From positions 1 to 5,785 of the forward strand of contig CAZBSD010000074.1 in NCBI GenBank assembly GCA_964494735.1: DNA of 5,785 nucleotides. Reading direction: 5' to 3'. Below the pieces are notes generated by a model that had not been told where the DNA came from, did no database searches, and was given only the letters and a program-made list of their open reading frames with translations. Source of the DNA: PHAA01 sp964494735. GTDB lineage: Bacteria; Bacillota; Syntrophomonadia; Syntrophomonadales; Syntrophomonadaceae. Below are positions 5,576 to 5,785 of the stretch, one piece after another; position 1 is the stretch's first letter, and the number at the start of each line of letters is the position of its first letter. The translations under genes were made by a program, and so were the position numbers.

Positions 5576-5785
5576 TTATTGGCTCCCGCCCTGGTCTAAT
5601 CCCTGCAGCCCCTCCACGAAGGCCAGCACATTCTGGCCCAACACCTTGTGATTGTAACCACCCTCCAGGATGCCGAAACAGCCGCCTTTATTGCGCTGGG
5701 CGGCTTCCCGCATCAGCCGGCCCATTACTGTGTAATCCTCGGTCTTGAGCAGGCCGCCCCAGTCCTTTTCGTGGTTATCGAATCC
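5576..5785 (-). CDS. Histone deacetylase/acetylpolyamine amidohydrolase family protein, C-terminal part
   Basis: Only the last 69 codons and TAA (5578-5576) are inside the window; the gene continues beyond the right edge. The visible part begins with GFDNH, whose Asp corresponds to the second zinc-binding aspartate of the arginase/deacetylase fold. It ends with LEGGYNHKVLGQNVLAF, whose Tyr (visible residue 44) matches the conserved catalytic tyrosine after GG. These zinc hydrolases remove acetyl groups from small amines or protein lysines; bacterial relatives include AcuC-like and acetylpolyamine-hydrolysing enzymes. Which substrate applies cannot be decided from this fragment. The gene runs convergently toward the kinase gene, 74 bases away, and is probably unrelated to it. 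Confidence 0.85.
   Translation of the reverse strand, partial: GFDNHEKDWGGLLKTEDYTVMGRLMREAAQRNKGGCFGILEGGYNHKVLGQNVLAFVEGLQGLDQGGSQ

Overview
The window looks like chromosomal DNA of an anaerobic, probably Gram-positive (Firmicutes/Clostridia-like) bacterium; a deltaproteobacterium cannot be excluded. The reasons are a lipoprotein rather than periplasmic solute-binding protein, strong GGAGG-type ribosome binding sites, a TTG start, and a c-di-AMP riboswitch, a class found mainly in Firmicutes and Actinobacteria and in some other phyla. The organism assignment is inference only.

Left part (20-2856, minus strand): a three-gene quaternary-amine (glycine betaine/proline betaine type) ABC importer, transcribed leftwards as lipoprotein binding protein, then ATPase, then permease. 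The genes are tightly coupled: a TAATG overlap joins the first two, and a 6-base gap separates the second from the third, whose ribosome binding site overlaps the preceding stop codon. The ATPase stops after the ABC domain and lacks the CBS domains that osmoregulated OpuA/OpuC/ProV ATPases normally carry.

Middle (2857-3457): a 601-base divergent intergenic region. The half next to the transporter encodes, on the minus strand, a clear ydaO/yuaA-type c-di-AMP riboswitch (about 3010-3120). It is followed by a leader in which an 11-bp hairpin can hide the ribosome binding site of the binding-protein gene. The sequence just 3' of riboswitch stem P1 can pair with the same anti-Shine-Dalgarno strand, which suggests a translational OFF switch. 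The other half holds several short inverted and direct repeats that probably control the rightward two-component operon.

Right part (3458-5501, plus strand): an OmpR/PhoB-family response regulator (TTG start) overlapping by 29 bases a membrane histidine kinase with one short extracytoplasmic sensor region and a HAMP domain. A convergent gene enters at the right edge (5576-5785, minus); only the last 69 codons of a histone-deacetylase/acetylpolyamine-amidohydrolase family protein are visible.

Working model: c-di-AMP, a messenger of turgor and potassium status, would shut off compatible-solute uptake at the RNA level when it is abundant. Whether the neighbouring two-component system also senses osmotic or envelope stress is not shown by the sequence; only its divergent position suggests it.
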